The notes under the pieces are model-generated. The model was not told the DNA's origin and did not search any database. It was given only the letters and a program-made list of their open reading frames with translations. This document shows, piece by piece, positions 44,731 to 54,089 of a DNA stretch of 64,000 bases. The position numbers and the translations under genes are program-made. The number at the start of each line of letters is the position of its first letter. Within the stretch, counting starts at the first letter, position 1. This stretch comes from JBBQZO01 sp038207625 (GTDB lineage Bacteria > Pseudomonadota > Gammaproteobacteria > Burkholderiales > Burkholderiaceae_D), in assembly GCA_038207625.1 (NCBI GenBank), contig JBBQZO010000022.1, forward strand, positions 1 through 64,000, read 5' to 3'.

Positions 44731-45907
44731 GCGCCACCTCGCGCGCCGGCACCGCGCGCAGCAGCTCGCGCGCGATGATCATCTGCTGCACCTCGGTGGC
44801 CCCTTCATAGATGCGCAGCGAGCGAATTTCACGATACAGCCGCTCGACCGGGTGCTCGCTGACGACCCCCTGGCCGCCGAACATCTGCACGGCCGCGTCG
44901 ATCACCTGCTGCGCCGTCTCGGTGGCGGTCAGCTTGGCCATGGCCGCTTCCTTGGTCACGTTTTCGCCCTGGTCGCGCAGCCAGGCGGCGCGATATGTCA
45001 GCAGCGCGGCGGCGTCAATGTCAGTGGCCATTTGGGCCAGCTTGGCCTGCGTCAGCTGGAAGTCGGCCAGCGTCTTGCCGAACATCTTGCGCGTGGTGGC
45101 GCGCGTGAGCGCCTCGTCGAGCGCGCGCCGCGCGAAGCCCAGCGCGGCCGCCGCCACCGAGGTGCGAAAGATGTCCAGCGTGGCCATCGCCACCTTGAAG
45201 CCCTGCCCTGGCGCGCCCAGACATTTGGCGGCGCTGACGCGGCAGTTGTTAAAGCGAATGCGCGCCAGCGGATGGGGCGCCATCACGTCGATGCGCTCGG
45301 CGATCTCGAAACCGGGCAAATCGGCATCGACGATGAAGGCGGAAATGCCGCGCGCGCCCGGCGCCTCGCCGGTGCGGGCAAACACCACGTACAGGTCGGC
45401 GATGCCGCCGTTGGAGATCCAGGTTTTTTCGCCGTTCAGCACGTAGTCGTCGCCGTCGCGGACGGCCGCGCACTGCATCGCGGCCACGTCCGAGCCGGCG
45501 TCCGGTTCGGACAAGGCAAACGCCGCGATCGCCTCGCCGCGCGCCACTTTACCGAGGTACTCGGCCTTGTTGGCGTCGCTGCCAAACAGCGTGATCGCGC
45601 CGCTGCCCAATCCTTGCATCGCAAACGCGAAGTCGGCCAGGCCGGCGTGGCGCGCCAGCGTTTCGCGGATCAGGCAGATGGCGCGCGTGTCGATCGCCTC
45701 GCCGATCGCGCCGTGAGCGATCCCGCCGATCGCGTGACGCAGCCAGCCGGCCGCGCCCAACTGCTTGACCAGATCGCGACACACCTGGTCGACGTCGCGC
45801 CCGTGCGCCTGGGCGATGTGTTCGGTGGCCCAGGCGTCCAGTTGCAGCGCCAGAACGCGGTGGCGCGGCTCCAGGAAAGGCCAATTCAGATAATTCTGGT
45901 CTGCCAT
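44723..45907 (-). CDS. Acyl-CoA dehydrogenase
   Basis: 394 residues. Family segments are FALSEPDAGSDVAAM (FAD/substrate), LNGEKTWISNGG, TRKMFGKTLADFQLTQAKLA and the C-terminal IYEGATEVQQMIIARELL, which holds the catalytic Glu. It would introduce a double bond during beta-oxidation-like opening of the reduced aminocyclohexene carbonyl-CoA ring. It sits between enoyl-CoA hydratase and thioesterase genes. Confidence 0.93.
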   Translation of the reverse strand: MADQNYLNWPFLEPRHRVLALQLDAWATEHIAQAHGRDVDQVCRDLVKQLGAAGWLRHAIGGIAHGAIGEAIDTRAICLIRETLARHAGLADFAFAMQGLGSGAITLFGSDANKAEYLGKVARGEAIAAFALSEPDAGSDVAAMQCAAVRDGDDYVLNGEKTWISNGGIADLYVVFARTGEAPGARGISAFIVDADLPGFEIAERIDVMAPHPLARIRFNNCRVSAAKCLGAPGQGFKVAMATLDIFRTSVAAAALGFARRALDEALTRATTRKMFGKTLADFQLTQAKLAQMATDIDAAALLTYRAAWLRDQGENVTKEAAMAKLTATETAQQVIDAAVQMFGGQGVVSEHPVERLYREIRSLRIYEGATEVQQMIIARELLRAVPAREVAHA

Positions 45908-45916
45908 GATGGGTCC

Positions 45917-46771
45917 TCAGTCGCCTTCAAAGACGGGTTTTTGCTTGCCCACGAAGGCGTGATAGGCGCGATGGAAGTCGTTGCTGGCCATGCAGATCGC
46001 CTGCGCCTGCGCCTCCGCTTCAATGGCTTCGTCGATGCCCATATTCCATTCCTGCTGCAGCATTTTCTTGGTCATGCCATGTGCAAAAGTCGGCCCTTGC
46101 GCCAGCGCGGCGGCGAAGGCCTGCGCTTCGGTGAGCAGCGTTTCGGGCGCGCACAGGCGGTTGTAGAAGCCCCAGCGTTCGGCTTCTTCGCCGCCCAGAC
46201 TGCGCCCCGTGTACAGCAGTTCGGACGCGCGTCCCTGTCCAATCACGCGCGGCAGCAAGGCGCAGGCGCCCATGTCACAGCCGGCCAGCCCGACCCGCGC
46301 GAACAGGAAGGCGGTCTTGCTGCGCGCCGTGCCGTAACGAATGTCGGAGGCCAGCGCCAGCAAGGCGCCGGCGCCGGCGCAGATGCCGTCGATCGCCGCC
46401 ACCACCGGTTGCGGGCAGGCGCGCATCGCCTTGACCAGGTCGCCCGTCATGCGCGTAAAAGCCAGCAGGCCGGGCATGTCGAGCTCGGTCAGCGGCCCGA
46501 TGATGTCGTGCACGTCGCCGCCGGAGCAGAAGTTCTCGCCCGCACCGGTGATGACGACCGCCTTCACGTCGTCGGCGTAGCTGAGCGCGCGAAACAGGTC
46601 GCGCAGCTCGGCGTAGGACGCGAACGTGAGCGGGTTTTTGCGCTCCGGACGGTTCAGTGTCACGGTCGCCACGCCCAGCTCGACGTGAAAACTGAAATGC
46701 TGCGCCGCGTAGTTGGCCAGCGCCTGCCGGCCTCCCGGTAATTGATGGGCATGGCCTGTCAGATATCGCAT
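45917..46771 (-). CDS. Enoyl-CoA hydratase/isomerase family protein
   Basis: 284 residues. The crotonase fold is recognisable: VATVTLNRPERKNPLTF, ITGAGENFCSGGDVHDI (oxyanion hole) and PQPVVAAIDGICAGAGALLALASDIRYGT. A roughly 25-residue N-terminal extension precedes the core. In the operon it fits hydration of the alpha,beta-unsaturated CoA ester from 2-aminobenzoyl-CoA breakdown. Confidence 0.93.
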   Translation of the reverse strand: MRYLTGHAHQLPGGRQALANYAAQHFSFHVELGVATVTLNRPERKNPLTFASYAELRDLFRALSYADDVKAVVITGAGENFCSGGDVHDIIGPLTELDMPGLLAFTRMTGDLVKAMRACPQPVVAAIDGICAGAGALLALASDIRYGTARSKTAFLFARVGLAGCDMGACALLPRVIGQGRASELLYTGRSLGGEEAERWGFYNRLCAPETLLTEAQAFAAALAQGPTFAHGMTKKMLQQEWNMGIDEAIEAEAQAQAICMASNDFHRAYHAFVGKQKPVFEGD

Positions 46772-46781
46772 CGTGTTCTCC

Positions 46782-47321
46782 TTAATCCTGTTCTTTGTCG
46801 GACGGGTCGATCAAGTGATCCTTGAGCGTCGACAGCAGCGCGATCAGCGTCGCCTTGTCGGCTGCCGGCAGGCCGGCCGTCAGTTCCGTGACCCAACCTT
46901 CATGCACCGACGCCATCCGGTCGAATGCGCTGCGTCCGGCCGGCGTCAGCTTGACGCTGTAGGCACGTCGATCATCCGGCACCGGCTGTCGCTCGACCAG
47001 GTTTTCCTGTTCCAGCTGGTCGGTGATGCCGGTGATATTGCCGCCGGTGACCATCATGCGCTTGGACAGCTCGCCCATGCGCAGTCCCTGCGGATGGCGA
47101 TCGAGCTGCGCCATCAGGTCAAAGCGCGGCAGCGTGATGCCAAACTCGCTGCGCAGGCGGGTGCGGATCTCGGCCTCGATCAGCGTGGTGCAGGAAAGCA
47201 TGCGCAGCCACAGCTTGAGCGACTGGTGCGAGTCCTGCGTGAGGCGGGTTTCGACGTCGAGTACCGGCGCCGGGTCGAACGCCACCTGCGTGTCGGTCTG
47301 GGGGGCGCGCTTGCGTGTCAT
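46782..47321 (-). CDS. MarR-family transcriptional regulator
   Basis: 179 residues from the ATG preceded by GAGGAAA. The winged helix shows FDLMAQLDRHPQGLRMGELSKRMMVTGGNITGITDQLEQENLVER and PDDRRAYSVKLTPAGR. MarR proteins in aromatic-acid CoA operons often release DNA upon binding the aryl-CoA ester. It lies inside the operon, between hydratase and SDR genes, and is the best candidate for control of the divergent promoters at 50664-50720. Confidence 0.93.
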   Translation of the reverse strand: MTRKRAPQTDTQVAFDPAPVLDVETRLTQDSHQSLKLWLRMLSCTTLIEAEIRTRLRSEFGITLPRFDLMAQLDRHPQGLRMGELSKRMMVTGGNITGITDQLEQENLVERQPVPDDRRAYSVKLTPAGRSAFDRMASVHEGWVTELTAGLPAADKATLIALLSTLKDHLIDPSDKEQD

Positions 47322-47392
47322 GGTGATTTTCCTCGATGTGCCGTCCTCGGCGATGATCCGTGCAGGGTTGGCACGCGGTAAGGGCTTGTGCA

Positions 47393-48193
47393 TCACATCA
47401 CCTCGCCGCCGGCCACCGCCAGCGCCTGGCCCGTCATCGACCCCGATCCCGGCTGGCATAGCCACAGCACGGCGTTGGCCACCTCGTCGGGCTGCACCAG
47501 CCGGCGCTGCGGGTTGGCCGCCGCCAGTTCGGCGCGCGCCGCAGACTCCGTGCGTCCGGTCTTGGCGACGATGTTGGCCAGCGCATCCTTGACGATGTCC
47601 GTTTCGGTGTAGCCGGGGCAGACGGCGTTGACGGTGATGCCCTTGGTGGCCATCTCCAGCGCCAGCGCGCGCGTGAGCCCGATCACGCCGTGCTTGGCCG
47701 CGCAATACGCCGACACGTAGGCGTAACCGGTCAGCCCGGCCGTGCTGACGACGTTGACGATGCGACCCCACTGCGCGGCCAGCATGTCGGGCAGCGCCTC
47801 GCCACAGCAGTGAAAGGTGCCGTTCAGGTTCACGGCCAGCATCTGCTGCCACAGCGCGTCGTCAGTCTTACCAAACGGCGCCGACCTGGCCTGGCCGGCG
47901 TTATTGATCAGGATGGCGATCGGACCGAAGCGCGCGCGCGCCTGCGCAAACGCGGTGACGACGCTGGCCCGTTCGGCCACGTCGGCGCTAAAGCCGGCTA
48001 CCTCACCGTGCGCCTGCAACTGGGCGACGGTGGCGGCCAGCGTATCGGCGTCGCGCCCGAGCAGGCTTACGCGCGCACCGGCCTGCAACAGCTGGCGCGC
48101 GATCGCCGCGCCGATGCCGCGCCCGCCGCCGGTGACCAGCGCATGGTGGCCGGCCAGCGTGGCCGGCGCCGAATCAATGGTCGCCATGTTCAT
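47393..48193 (-). CDS. SDR-family dehydrogenase (3-hydroxyacyl-CoA dehydrogenase-like)
   Basis: 266 residues. It has the NAD(P)-binding TGGGRGIGAAIA, NNAG, the catalytic Ser in NVVSTAG and YCAAK. The start codon overlaps the stop of the monooxygenase/reductase gene (ATGA). In this operon it probably oxidises the 3-hydroxyacyl-CoA intermediate. Confidence 0.92.
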   Translation of the reverse strand: MNMATIDSAPATLAGHHALVTGGGRGIGAAIARQLLQAGARVSLLGRDADTLAATVAQLQAHGEVAGFSADVAERASVVTAFAQARARFGPIAILINNAGQARSAPFGKTDDALWQQMLAVNLNGTFHCCGEALPDMLAAQWGRIVNVVSTAGLTGYAYVSAYCAAKHGVIGLTRALALEMATKGITVNAVCPGYTETDIVKDALANIVAKTGRTESAARAELAAANPQRRLVQPDEVANAVLWLCQPGSGSMTGQALAVAGGEVM

Positions 48194-50583
48194 CCTTCCA
48201 GCAACTTGGCGGCGACCTGCTGCGCCGTCAGGCCGTCGCTGGCGGCGGCCAGCTGGCGTTCGCGTTCCAGGTTGCGTTCGAGCTGGGCCTTGCCGGCCAC
48301 ATACTGCTGCGGCCAGGCGATGTCCGTGTAACCGAGTTTGGCCACTTCGTTCAAGGTCCAGGCCGGATTGGCCAGATGCGGGCGCGCCACCGCGCACAGG
48401 TCGGCCCGGCCGGATGCGATGATGCTGTTGGCGTGGTCCGCTTGGTAAATCGAGCCGACGGCGATGGTCGCAATGCCCGCCTCGTTGCGGATGCGGTCGG
48501 AGAAAGGGGTCTGGAACATGCGTCCGAACACTGGCTTTTCCTTCTTGCTGACCTGCCCGGACGAGCAGTCGATCATGTCCGCCCCAAGCGCCTTGAACAG
48601 GCGCGCGATCTGCACCGCGTCGTCGGGCGTGATGCCGCCATCGACCCAGTCGTGCGCGGACAGGCGCACGCTGATCGGTTTGTCGGCCGGCCACACGGCG
48701 CGCACGGCGGCAAACACCTCGAGCGGATAGCGGCAGCGGTTTTCCAGGCTGCCGCCGTACGCGTCGCCGCGCAAGTTGGTCAGCGGCGAGATGAAGCTCG
48801 ACAGCAGGTAGCCGTGCGCGCAATGCAGTTCCAGCCAGTCGAAGCCGGCCTGCGCCGCCTGCTCGGTGGCGCGCACGAAGTCGGCCTTGATGCGCGCCAT
48901 GTCGTCGGCGCTGGCCGCGCGCGCCAGTTGCGACACGCCGTCAATGTATTGTTGTTCGGAGGCCGACACCAGCGGCCAATTGCCGTGCGCCAGCGGCAGG
49001 TCGATGCCGTCCCAGGCGCGCCGGGTCGAGCCCTTGGCGCCGGCGTGCCCGATCTGGATCGCGATCTTCGCGTCCGTGCTGGCATGCACAAAATCGACGA
49101 TACGCTTCCACGCCACCGTGTGCGCCGGCGCATACAGGCCCGGGCAGCCGGGCGTGATGCGCGCGTCGGCCGACACGCACGTCATTTCGGCGAACACCAG
49201 CGCCGCGCCGCCCATCGCGCGACTGCCCAGGTGGGCCAGGTGGTAGTCACCGGCCACGCCGTCGATGGCAGAATACTGCGCCATTGGCGAAACGACGATA
49301 CGGTTCTTCAACACCGTCTCGCGCAATTTGAATGGCGTGAGCATCGGCAGCATCGGTTTCGTGGTGGCCGGCAGCGCCAACCCTGCCTGCGCGCATGCGC
49401 GTTCGGCGATCCAGTTTTCGAAGTGTGCGACATAGGCCGGATCGCGTGCGCGCAGGTTCTCGTGCGACAGGCGCTGACTGCGCGTGAGCATCGAGTAGGC
49501 GAACTGCTCGGCCTCCATGCTGGTATAGCGCTGCACGTTTTCGAACCATTCCATCGAATTGCGCGCCGCGCTTTGCAGTTTGATCACCTCGATCGCGCGT
49601 ACCGCCTGGTAGGCGTCGAGCACCTTGTCGATGCCCACCACGCCGTACTGCCAGAAGCAGCGCGCCAGCTCGATCGCGTCCTCCAGCGCCAGCTTGGTGC
49701 CCGAGCCGATCGAAAAGTGCGCGGTGTGCGCGGCGTCGCCCATCAGCACCACCGGCACGCGCTTGCCCTTGATGTCGTTCCAATGCACCCAGTTGTGGCA
49801 GATGATGCGCGGGAATCTGATCCAGTTGGCCGAACCGCGCAAGTGCGCGGCGTTGCTCATCAAGGCGTGGCCATCGAGGTGGCGGGCGAACAGGTGCTCG
49901 CAAAACTGCTGTGACTCCTCCTGGCTCATCGCGTCCAGGCCCGACTTGTGCCATACCTCTTCGGGCGTCTCGATGATGAAGGTCGAAGTGTCGCCGTCGA
50001 ACTGGTAGATATGGGCCTGGAACCAGCCATGCTCGGTCTGCTCGAACGCGAACGTGAAGGCGTCGAATTTTTTCTTGGTGCCGAGCCAGACGAACCGGCA
50101 TTTGCGCGTATCGATGTCGGGCTCGAAACTGTCGGCGTAGCGGGTGCGGATCGGGCTATTCAGACCGTCGCAGGCGATCACCAGATCGGCGTCGTATTCG
50201 ATGGCGATGGCCTGGTCGTCCGTGACGTCGGTCTCGAACACCAGCCGCACTTCCAGCTCTTCGCAGCGGCGCTGCAAGATATTGAGCAGACGCTTGCGCC
50301 CGATGCCGCAAAAGCCGTGCCCGCCCGAGCTCACGCTGTGCCCCTTGAAATGAACGTTGATGTCGTCCCAATGATTAAAGGACTGCAAAATCGTGCGCGC
50401 GCTCGGCTCGTCGGCGTTGACCAGGTTGCCCAGCGTCTGATCGGAAAACACCACCCCCCAGCCGAAGGTGTCATACGGGCGGTTGCGCTCGATCACGGTC
50501 AGCGTGTGGCCGGGATTTTGCTTTTTCATCAGCAAGGCAAAATACAGGCCCGCCGGGCCGCCCCCTATGCACACGATGTTCAT
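48190..50583 (-). CDS. 2-Aminobenzoyl-CoA monooxygenase/reductase-type bifunctional enzyme
   Basis: 797 residues, two domains. Residues 1-380 form a group A flavin monooxygenase (MNIVCIGGGPAGLYFALLMK Rossmann start, GDAAHTAHFSIGSGTKLALEDA). Residues about 390-797 form an old-yellow-enzyme domain (VSPMAQYSAIDG, HCAHGYLLSSFISPLTNLR, YGGSLENRCR, VARPHLANP). This fusion hydroxylates and reduces 2-aminobenzoyl-CoA in Azoarcus; close relatives are called salicylyl-CoA 5-hydroxylase, so the substrate rests on context (RidA, beta-oxidation genes). GAGGAA precedes the chosen start. It is first in the seven-gene operon. Confidence 0.9.
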   Translation of the reverse strand: MNIVCIGGGPAGLYFALLMKKQNPGHTLTVIERNRPYDTFGWGVVFSDQTLGNLVNADEPSARTILQSFNHWDDINVHFKGHSVSSGGHGFCGIGRKRLLNILQRRCEELEVRLVFETDVTDDQAIAIEYDADLVIACDGLNSPIRTRYADSFEPDIDTRKCRFVWLGTKKKFDAFTFAFEQTEHGWFQAHIYQFDGDTSTFIIETPEEVWHKSGLDAMSQEESQQFCEHLFARHLDGHALMSNAAHLRGSANWIRFPRIICHNWVHWNDIKGKRVPVVLMGDAAHTAHFSIGSGTKLALEDAIELARCFWQYGVVGIDKVLDAYQAVRAIEVIKLQSAARNSMEWFENVQRYTSMEAEQFAYSMLTRSQRLSHENLRARDPAYVAHFENWIAERACAQAGLALPATTKPMLPMLTPFKLRETVLKNRIVVSPMAQYSAIDGVAGDYHLAHLGSRAMGGAALVFAEMTCVSADARITPGCPGLYAPAHTVAWKRIVDFVHASTDAKIAIQIGHAGAKGSTRRAWDGIDLPLAHGNWPLVSASEQQYIDGVSQLARAASADDMARIKADFVRATEQAAQAGFDWLELHCAHGYLLSSFISPLTNLRGDAYGGSLENRCRYPLEVFAAVRAVWPADKPISVRLSAHDWVDGGITPDDAVQIARLFKALGADMIDCSSGQVSKKEKPVFGRMFQTPFSDRIRNEAGIATIAVGSIYQADHANSIIASGRADLCAVARPHLANPAWTLNEVAKLGYTDIAWPQQYVAGKAQLERNLERERQLAAASDGLTAQQVAAKLLEG

Positions 50584-50679
50584 GGCCGTTCCTCGTTCTG
50601 TGGTCGCGATGCGCGTCACGCTGATGGTCGCGTCGGCGCGCTATTTAATTCCGCCAGGATTGCTTGCAACTGGGTCTGG

Positions 50680-50708
50680 TTGAGGTAGTATATTACACGA
50701 CTAAATAT
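50680..50708 (+). promoter_or_regulatory. Possible divergent promoter of livHMGF
   Basis: TTGAGG (50680-50685), 17 bases, AAATAT (50703-50708). It is weak, but it overlaps the opposing operon promoter and the same palindrome, so one bound repressor could close both. Confidence 0.4.
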
Positions 50709-50720
50709 TTTATATGTCAA
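50692..50720 (-). promoter_or_regulatory. Promoter of the aromatic-CoA operon with a central palindrome
   Basis: Read on the minus strand, TTGACA (50720-50715) is followed after 17 bases by TGTAAT (50697-50692). The palindrome AAATATTT (50703-50710) lies in the spacer. It is a likely repressor site, for example for the operon's MarR protein. Confidence 0.6.
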
Positions 50721-50738
50721 GGACTTCAAAAGGCGCGC

Positions 50739-51659
50739 ATGGCAGCGACATTCATCATTGAAAACCTGCTCAACGGCGTGCAGTTCGGCCTGATGCTGTT
50801 CCTGCTCGCCGCCGGGCTGACGCTGGTGTTCGGGATCATGGACTTCATCAATCTTGCGCACGGCTCGCTGTATATGCTGGGCGCGTATTTCGCCGCCACC
50901 TTCGGCGCGCTGACCGGCTCCTACTGGCTCGGTTTGTTGTTGGCCACGCTGGCCACCGCCGCGCTGGGCGCACTGCTGGAAATGACGCTGCTGCGCCGCC
51001 TGTATCAGCGCGACCACCTGGCGCAGGTATTGGCCACGTTTGCGCTGATCCTCATCGCTAACGAAAGCGTGCGCATGATCTGGGGCGCGCAGCCGCTGAC
51101 GCTGAACACACCGCCGGTATTTTCGCAGCCCGTCGAGCTGATGCCAGGTTTCTTCTATTCGTCGTTCCGGCTGTTCATCATCGCCAGCGGCCTGGCCGTG
51201 GCCGGCGCGCTGTACCTGATCGTCGTCAAGACCCGCCTTGGCATGCTGGTGCGCGCAGGCGCCTCGAACCGCGAGATGGCGCTGGCGATGGGGGTCAACA
51301 TCAAGCTCGTGTTCACGCTGCTGTTTGCCTTCGGCGCGGCGCTGTGCGCGCTGGCCGGCACGCTGCTCGGCTCGATTCTGGCGGTGCAGGTGGGCATGGG
51401 CGAGAGCATCCTGATCCTCGCCTTCGTCGTCGTCGTCATCGGCGGCATCGGCTCGGTGCGCGGTGCGCTGGTCGGCGCGCTGCTGGTCGGTATTGTCGAC
51501 ACGCTCAGCCGCGCGATGCTGCCGGGGGCGCTGAAGCTGATGATGCCACCCGAGATGGCCGCCAGCGTCGGCCCCGCCACAGCCGCCATCCTGATCTACG
51601 TGCTGATGGCAGCGGTGCTGTTTTTCAAACCGCAGGGCTTGTTCCCTGCACGCGGCTAA
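50739..51659 (+). CDS. livH: Branched-chain amino-acid type ABC permease LivH
   Basis: 306 residues, about eight membrane helices. The hallmark LTLVFGIMDFINLAHGSLYMLGAY is near the N-terminus, with VVVVIGGIGSVRGALVGALLVG towards the end. The ATG at 50739 gives a normal LivH N-terminus; upstream codons to 50664 look non-family. As the first gene divergent from the aromatic-CoA operon, it probably belongs to an uptake system for anthranilate or a similar aromatic acid, by inference. Confidence 0.93.
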   Translation: MAATFIIENLLNGVQFGLMLFLLAAGLTLVFGIMDFINLAHGSLYMLGAYFAATFGALTGSYWLGLLLATLATAALGALLEMTLLRRLYQRDHLAQVLATFALILIANESVRMIWGAQPLTLNTPPVFSQPVELMPGFFYSSFRLFIIASGLAVAGALYLIVVKTRLGMLVRAGASNREMALAMGVNIKLVFTLLFAFGAALCALAGTLLGSILAVQVGMGESILILAFVVVVIGGIGSVRGALVGALLVGIVDTLSRAMLPGALKLMMPPEMAASVGPATAAILIYVLMAAVLFFKPQGLFPARG

Positions 51660-51670
51660 GGAAGCTCGTC

Positions 51671-52624
51671 ATGCTCAGCAACATGCACCACCGATTGTCG
51701 CCCTTGCCGGTCGCGCTGCTGCTGGCGTTGACACTGGCGTTTCCGCTGGCGGCCAACGCGCTGGGACAGCAGTTCTATGTCGGCATGGTGTGCCGCCTGA
51801 TGATTTTTGCGCTCGCTGCCAGCAGCCTGAACCTCATTCTCGGTTTCGGCGGCATGGTCAGCCTGGGTCACGCCGCGTATTTCGGCGCGGGCGCCTACAC
51901 GGTCGGCATCCTGATGCAGCACGGCGTGCTGTCGGCCTGGGTCAGCTGGCCGGCGGCGATGCTGGTCGGCGCCGTGCTGGCCGCCCTGATCGGACTGGTT
52001 TCGCTGCGCACCAAGGGCGTCTACTTCATCATGATCACGCTGGCCTTCGCACAGATGGTCTACTACCTGTTCATCGGCCTGAAAGCCTACGGCGGCGACG
52101 ACGGTCTGAGTCTGGCGCAGCGTTCCACGCTTGGCCTGGACCTGTCCTCCGACACGGTGTTTTACTACGTGGTGCTCGCCGTGCTGGTGGGCGCGCTGGT
52201 GCTGCTATACCACGTGATCAACTCGCGCTTTGGCCGCGTGCTGCAGGCCACACGCGCCAACGAAGTGCGCATGGAGGCGATCGGCTACCCGGTGCTGCGT
52301 TATAAATTGGTGGCGTTCGTGCTGGCGGGCGCGCTGGCCAGCCTGGCCGGCGCGCTGCTGGCAAATCAAAACCTGATGGCCAGCCCGAGCCTGGTTCACT
52401 GGACCGAATCGGGCACGCTGATGGTGATGGTGATCCTGGGCGGCAGCGGCTACTTTTTCGGCGGCGTGATCGGCGCTGCCGTGATGCTGACGCTGGAAGA
52501 AGTGCTGTCGGCGTACACGCTGCACTGGCAGCTGTTCCTCGGCTTGATTCTGCTGGCGGTGGTGCTGATGCTGCCCAAAGGTCTGGCCAGCCTGTTTGAA
52601 CGCAAGTCGGAGGGCCAAGCGTGA
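51671..52624 (+). CDS. livM: Branched-chain amino-acid type ABC permease LivM
   Basis: 317 residues, about nine to ten membrane helices. LivM hallmarks are LNLILGFGGMVSLGHAAYFGAGAYT, GVYFIMITLAFAQMVYYL and LGGSGYFFGGVIGAA. It follows livH by 11 bases and overlaps livG by 4 (GTGA). Confidence 0.93.
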   Translation: MLSNMHHRLSPLPVALLLALTLAFPLAANALGQQFYVGMVCRLMIFALAASSLNLILGFGGMVSLGHAAYFGAGAYTVGILMQHGVLSAWVSWPAAMLVGAVLAALIGLVSLRTKGVYFIMITLAFAQMVYYLFIGLKAYGGDDGLSLAQRSTLGLDLSSDTVFYYVVLAVLVGALVLLYHVINSRFGRVLQATRANEVRMEAIGYPVLRYKLVAFVLAGALASLAGALLANQNLMASPSLVHWTESGTLMVMVILGGSGYFFGGVIGAAVMLTLEEVLSAYTLHWQLFLGLILLAVVLMLPKGLASLFERKSEGQA

Positions 52625-53382
52625 GCGCTCAAACCGAACTGCTGCAATTGAACGACCTGGTGAAACGCTACGGCGGCCTGGTCGCCACGGACAATTTGAA
52701 TCTCACTGTCAGGCAAGGAGAAATCCACGCCATCATCGGCCCGAACGGCGCCGGCAAGACCACGCTGATCCATCAGATTTCCGGCAGCATCGCGCCCAAC
52801 GCCGGCAGCATCGTCTTCAATGGGCGCGACGTGACGGCTTTGACGATGCACGAGCGCGTCGCGATGGGCCTGGCGCGCTCCTACCAGATCACAAATATCT
52901 TCCAGGCCTATTCAGTGCTCGACAACGTCGCGCTGGCGGTGCAGGCGCGCAATGGCAGCAGCATGCGCTTCTGGCATGCGGTGGCCAGCGAGCGCACCAT
53001 GTTTGACGAGGCGCGCGCAGTGTGCGAACGGGTTGGGTTGGGTGCGCGCATCGACGCCATCGCTGGCAATCTGGCGCACGGCGAGCAACGCCAGCTGGAA
53101 GTGGGCCTGGCGCTGGCGACCCGCCCCAAGCTGCTGCTGCTCGACGAACCGATGGCCGGCATGGGGCCGAATGAATCGGCGCGCCTGATTCCTTTGATCC
53201 GCGCGCTGAAAGACGAGATCGGCGTGGTGCTGATCGAGCACGACATGGATGCTGTGTTCCAGCTGGCCGACCGTATTTCGGTGCTGGTGGCCGGGCGCAT
53301 CATCGCCACCGGCACGCCGGAGCAGATCCGCTTTGACATCGCGGTCAAGCGCGCCTACCTGGGCGACGAGGTGGCTGCGTGA
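52621..53382 (+). CDS. livG: ABC transporter ATP-binding protein LivG
   Basis: 253 residues from a GTG start inside the livM stop. Walker A GPNGAGKT, the LivG-type signature LAHGEQRQLE and Walker B LLLLDEPMAGM, followed by EHDMDAVF, are all intact. It energises the LivHM permease. Confidence 0.95.
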   Translation: MSAQTELLQLNDLVKRYGGLVATDNLNLTVRQGEIHAIIGPNGAGKTTLIHQISGSIAPNAGSIVFNGRDVTALTMHERVAMGLARSYQITNIFQAYSVLDNVALAVQARNGSSMRFWHAVASERTMFDEARAVCERVGLGARIDAIAGNLAHGEQRQLEVGLALATRPKLLLLDEPMAGMGPNESARLIPLIRALKDEIGVVLIEHDMDAVFQLADRISVLVAGRIIATGTPEQIRFDIAVKRAYLGDEVAA

Positions 53383-54089
53383 GCGCATTGCTGCAAGTGG
53401 ACCGGATCGAGGCGGCGTATGGCAGCAGCCAGGTGCTGTTCGGCGTCAGCCTGGACATCGCGCGCGGCGAAACGGCCACGCTGCTGGGGCGCAACGGCGT
53501 CGGCAAGACCACCACGCTGCGCGCCATTCTGGGCTTGACGCCGATCCGTGCCGGCGCGGTGCATTTTTGCGGCCAGCGCATCGATGGCGGCGCCACCGAC
53601 CGGATCGCGCGCATGGGCATCGCCATCGTGCCGGAGGGGCGCCAGATTTTCCCCAACCTGACGGTGCGTGAAAACCTGGTGGCGTTTGCCGCCAACCGCA
53701 GCCAAAGCGCCGAACCGTGGACGCTGGCGCGCGTGCACGCGCTGTTCCCGCGATTGCGCGAACGGGGCGACAACATGGGCAACCAGCTATCCGGCGGCGA
53801 GCAGCAAATGTTGGCGATCGGGCGCGCGTTGATGACCAATCCGCATCTGCTGATTCTCGACGAGGCCACTGAAGGCCTGTCGCCGCTGATTCGCGAAGAA
53901 ATCTGGCATTGCCTGGCGCAGCTGCGCGAGCATGGCCAGACCATCCTGGTGATCGACAAATACGTCGAGCGCCTGCTGGGCCTGGCCGACCGCCACACCA
54001 TCATCGAGCGCGGACAGGTGGTCTGGTCGGGCAGCAGCGCACAGCTGCGCGCCGCGCCCGACGTGTGGCAGCGCTACGTCGGCGTGTAA
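53379..54089 (+). CDS. livF: ABC transporter ATP-binding protein LivF
   Basis: 236 residues from GTG, overlapping livG by 4 bases. Walker A GRNGVGKT, signature LSGGEQQMLAIGRALM, Walker B LLILDEATEGLSP. The last 19 bases, including the stop, are tandemly duplicated just downstream. The usual solute-binding protein gene is missing from this operon. Confidence 0.95.
   Translation: MSALLQVDRIEAAYGSSQVLFGVSLDIARGETATLLGRNGVGKTTTLRAILGLTPIRAGAVHFCGQRIDGGATDRIARMGIAIVPEGRQIFPNLTVRENLVAFAANRSQSAEPWTLARVHALFPRLRERGDNMGNQLSGGEQQMLAIGRALMTNPHLLILDEATEGLSPLIREEIWHCLAQLREHGQTILVIDKYVERLLGLADRHTIIERGQVVWSGSSAQLRAAPDVWQRYVGV

Noticed and set aside
48190..50583. Naming the two-domain enzyme firmly as salicylyl-CoA 5-hydroxylase
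   Set aside because: The families are close, but the RidA gene and reductase domain in a beta-oxidation-type operon fit 2-aminobenzoyl-CoA better; the substrate is left open.
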